From assembly GCF_002116695.1 (NCBI RefSeq), contig NZ_CP020477.1, forward strand, positions 2,623,464-2,687,463: a stretch of 64,000 nucleotides of DNA. The letters are read 5' to 3'. The position numbers and the translations under genes were made by a program. Source of the DNA: Acidianus manzaensis. GTDB taxonomy: Archaea; Thermoproteota; Thermoprotei_A; Sulfolobales; Sulfolobaceae. A model generated the notes under the pieces. That model made no database searches. It saw only the letters and a program-made list of their open reading frames with translations, and was not told the origin of the DNA. Position 1 is the stretch's first letter. Every line of letters begins with the position of its first letter. This document shows positions 62,597 through 64,000 of the stretch, piece after piece.

Positions 62597-62651
62597 GAAC
62601 TCTACCTATTACTAACGAAATTTTTAAGTATGCTTCTCGTGAGTATATTAT

Positions 62652-63836
62652 ATGAGTTTAGTATTTGCCGTAATTGGAGATCCAGGGAAATATAAAGATA
62701 CTGAATATTCATTTAATGAAAAAATAGTAAAAAGTAAGACTAGCTTCTCCGTCTTTCAAGGGAAAAAGGTTATTTTTGCTGGGATTTCTCTTTGCGAGAA
62801 TGGGAGTAACTTTAACGATTGCGTAAACGATGTTAAAGATTACGTTAAGGGTAAGATAGATGGTTTTGATGAGATTATAGTAGCACCTAACGTTATGGGA
62901 AAGTTTAAAGGAGATTTAGGATTTTATTTTTCTTACGTTTATTTAAAAACTTTAGAGGAACTTCAAAAGGAAAATCCAAAAGAAGTTTTTCTAGATTCTA
63001 CTCATGGAATAAATTACATGTCTTTATTAGCAAAAGACGCTATAATGCTAGCTATTTCAGTCTATTCTGTTTTGAAAAGAACAGAAGTAAAATTCGTCGT
63101 TTACAATTCTGACCCTTATGAATCTACAAAACCTTTAGAAGTTCACGAAACAAACAGTGTCAAAATTAATCCATTAGCAGGATTAAAGTACATCACATTT
63201 TTAATACTAAATAAGGAAGAAAATAGATATAAGCCTGATAAAATATGCTCATGCAATTCCTCTTTATTCTCTCATAAAGACGTTCACAGGCTAGCTTTGG
63301 CTTTAGATGGTGGATTATTTTTATACGTTAAGCAAAAACTTGAACAAACGAATACGCAAACTGAAAAGGGCGCTAGAATTCTCGACGTTAACAATATTCT
63401 AAAAGCTTTAGAAGACGAAATAACAAACGTGACATGGGACTCTTTCAAATATAAGGGAAATGTTAAAGTTGAAACTGCTGAGGCTCACGCATTATTCAAA
63501 GTCGCTTCTATCTTCAATTTTAGTTCATTAGAGGATTTAAAAAATCTAGTAGAAAAATACTGTGATGAAATAACAAAAACTATAGTTACGCAAGAAATTA
63601 GTGAAATTGAAAGATCCAAAAATAGGATAGAAGACGATTGGAAAGAATACGCAAAAATTAAGGAAAGTAAAAAAGAGAAATCTGAAGAAGATGAAGGTAA
63701 AAAAGGGCATTTTACCAGAAGAATACTATACGCTCACGGAGGATTACCATACGATCAGATTCTGCTTAAAAAGGAAAATGATAAGATATTAATTAGATAC
63801 AAAGATTTAACTGAAATAGAAAAACAGATTGATTAA
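62652..63836 (+). CDS. csx1: Csx1-type CARF-HEPN ribonuclease
   Basis: A 394-residue protein with an N-terminal CARF domain (LVFAVIGDPGKYKDTEY; VFLDSTHGINYMSLLAKDA at about 113-131, the conserved ligand loop) and a C-terminal HEPN domain with the catalytic R-x4-H motif (R357-ILYA-H362). Csx1 is switched on by cyclic oligoadenylate made by type III Cas10 and cleaves RNA non-specifically. A type I-D complex is not known to make this signal, so a type III system is probably encoded elsewhere in the genome (inference). The start ATG follows a TATA-like agtatattat closely. It ends 164 bases before the window edge, where nothing else is seen. Confidence 0.85.
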   Translation: MSLVFAVIGDPGKYKDTEYSFNEKIVKSKTSFSVFQGKKVIFAGISLCENGSNFNDCVNDVKDYVKGKIDGFDEIIVAPNVMGKFKGDLGFYFSYVYLKTLEELQKENPKEVFLDSTHGINYMSLLAKDAIMLAISVYSVLKRTEVKFVVYNSDPYESTKPLEVHETNSVKINPLAGLKYITFLILNKEENRYKPDKICSCNSSLFSHKDVHRLALALDGGLFLYVKQKLEQTNTQTEKGARILDVNNILKALEDEITNVTWDSFKYKGNVKVETAEAHALFKVASIFNFSSLEDLKNLVEKYCDEITKTIVTQEISEIERSKNRIEDDWKEYAKIKESKKEKSEEDEGKKGHFTRRILYAHGGLPYDQILLKKENDKILIRYKDLTEIEKQID

Positions 63837-64000
63837 CTTGTAGAGTGTTCAATAATAAATCCATCGTTTAAAAATTTTATGCTTATATAAGTATTTGAAA
63901 CAGGAATCTTAATCAATAAACCATATCAGAAACAGATATTCATCCTACACAATCCTCCTAGGTAGAGACAATTACACTTACAAACTTTTGTTTTACGAAA

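Overview
The window looks like chromosome of a thermoacidophilic archaeon of the order Sulfolobales (Sulfolobus, Acidianus or Metallosphaera-like). The DNA is strongly A+T-rich. Several genes sit 20-35 bases behind TATA boxes with little or no leader. The gene content is typical of the order: a Vps4/CdvC-like ATPase, a DUF973 membrane protein, a type I-D CRISPR effector with Csa3 and Csx1, an IS110-family element, archaeal C/D-box-like small RNAs and many copies of a short non-autonomous repeat. Genus and species cannot be fixed from this window. All family calls come from reading motifs by eye; no database was searched.

Region by region. 1-9213 is a metabolic block. A leftward operon (NCS1-type permease, small membrane protein, DUF917 protein, short HyuA-like protein) faces an Lrp/AsnC regulator and a rightward hyuA-hyuB pair; a second DUF917 gene enters from the left edge. 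9214-12205 holds a zinc-ribbon protein and one copy of a duplicated module (small membrane peptide plus a predicted regulator with two HTH units). From 12390 to 41824 the four dTDP-L-rhamnose genes (rfbB, rfbD, rfbA, rfbC) are spread out and separated by accessory DNA. That DNA holds toxin-like genes, archaeal AAA ATPases (one intact, one frameshifted, one 5' scrap), an IS110 element with a probable bridge RNA, a 997-residue STAND-like ATPase, a histidine-rich peptide, and a tandem duplication (about 30.5-37.8 kb). Each duplicated unit has a helical protein, a protein with a PD-(D/E)XK-like domain and a convergent C/D-box-like RNA. 42546-45159 is acetate metabolism (acs and a divergent acetate transporter). 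46846-51617 is a second, non-canonical ESCRT/Vps4-like cluster: three leftward genes and two divergent coiled-coil genes. 53957-56854 has a mini CRISPR-like repeat cluster, the inverted second copy of the regulator module and a small hypothetical gene. 57246-61733 is a leftward type I-D effector operon (a 43-residue leader gene, cas10d, csc2, csc1), followed by divergent csa3 and csx1.

How the parts fit. The left block is probably import and hydrolysis of a cyclic amide or related nitrogen compound under Lrp-type control. The rhamnose genes feed surface glycosylation. The middle is an accessory or defence-like island shaped by insertions: at least 24 copies of an ~85-90 bp element that leaves 9-bp target duplications are scattered between genes, and several perfect duplications, two filled/empty comparisons and one insertion providing a stop codon can be read directly. 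The strongest candidates for something undescribed are (1) the duplicated helical protein / PD-(D/E)XK-like protein / C/D-box-like RNA cassette, whose RNAs keep boxes and clamp but differ in guide segments, and (2) the second ESCRT/Vps4-like gene cluster.
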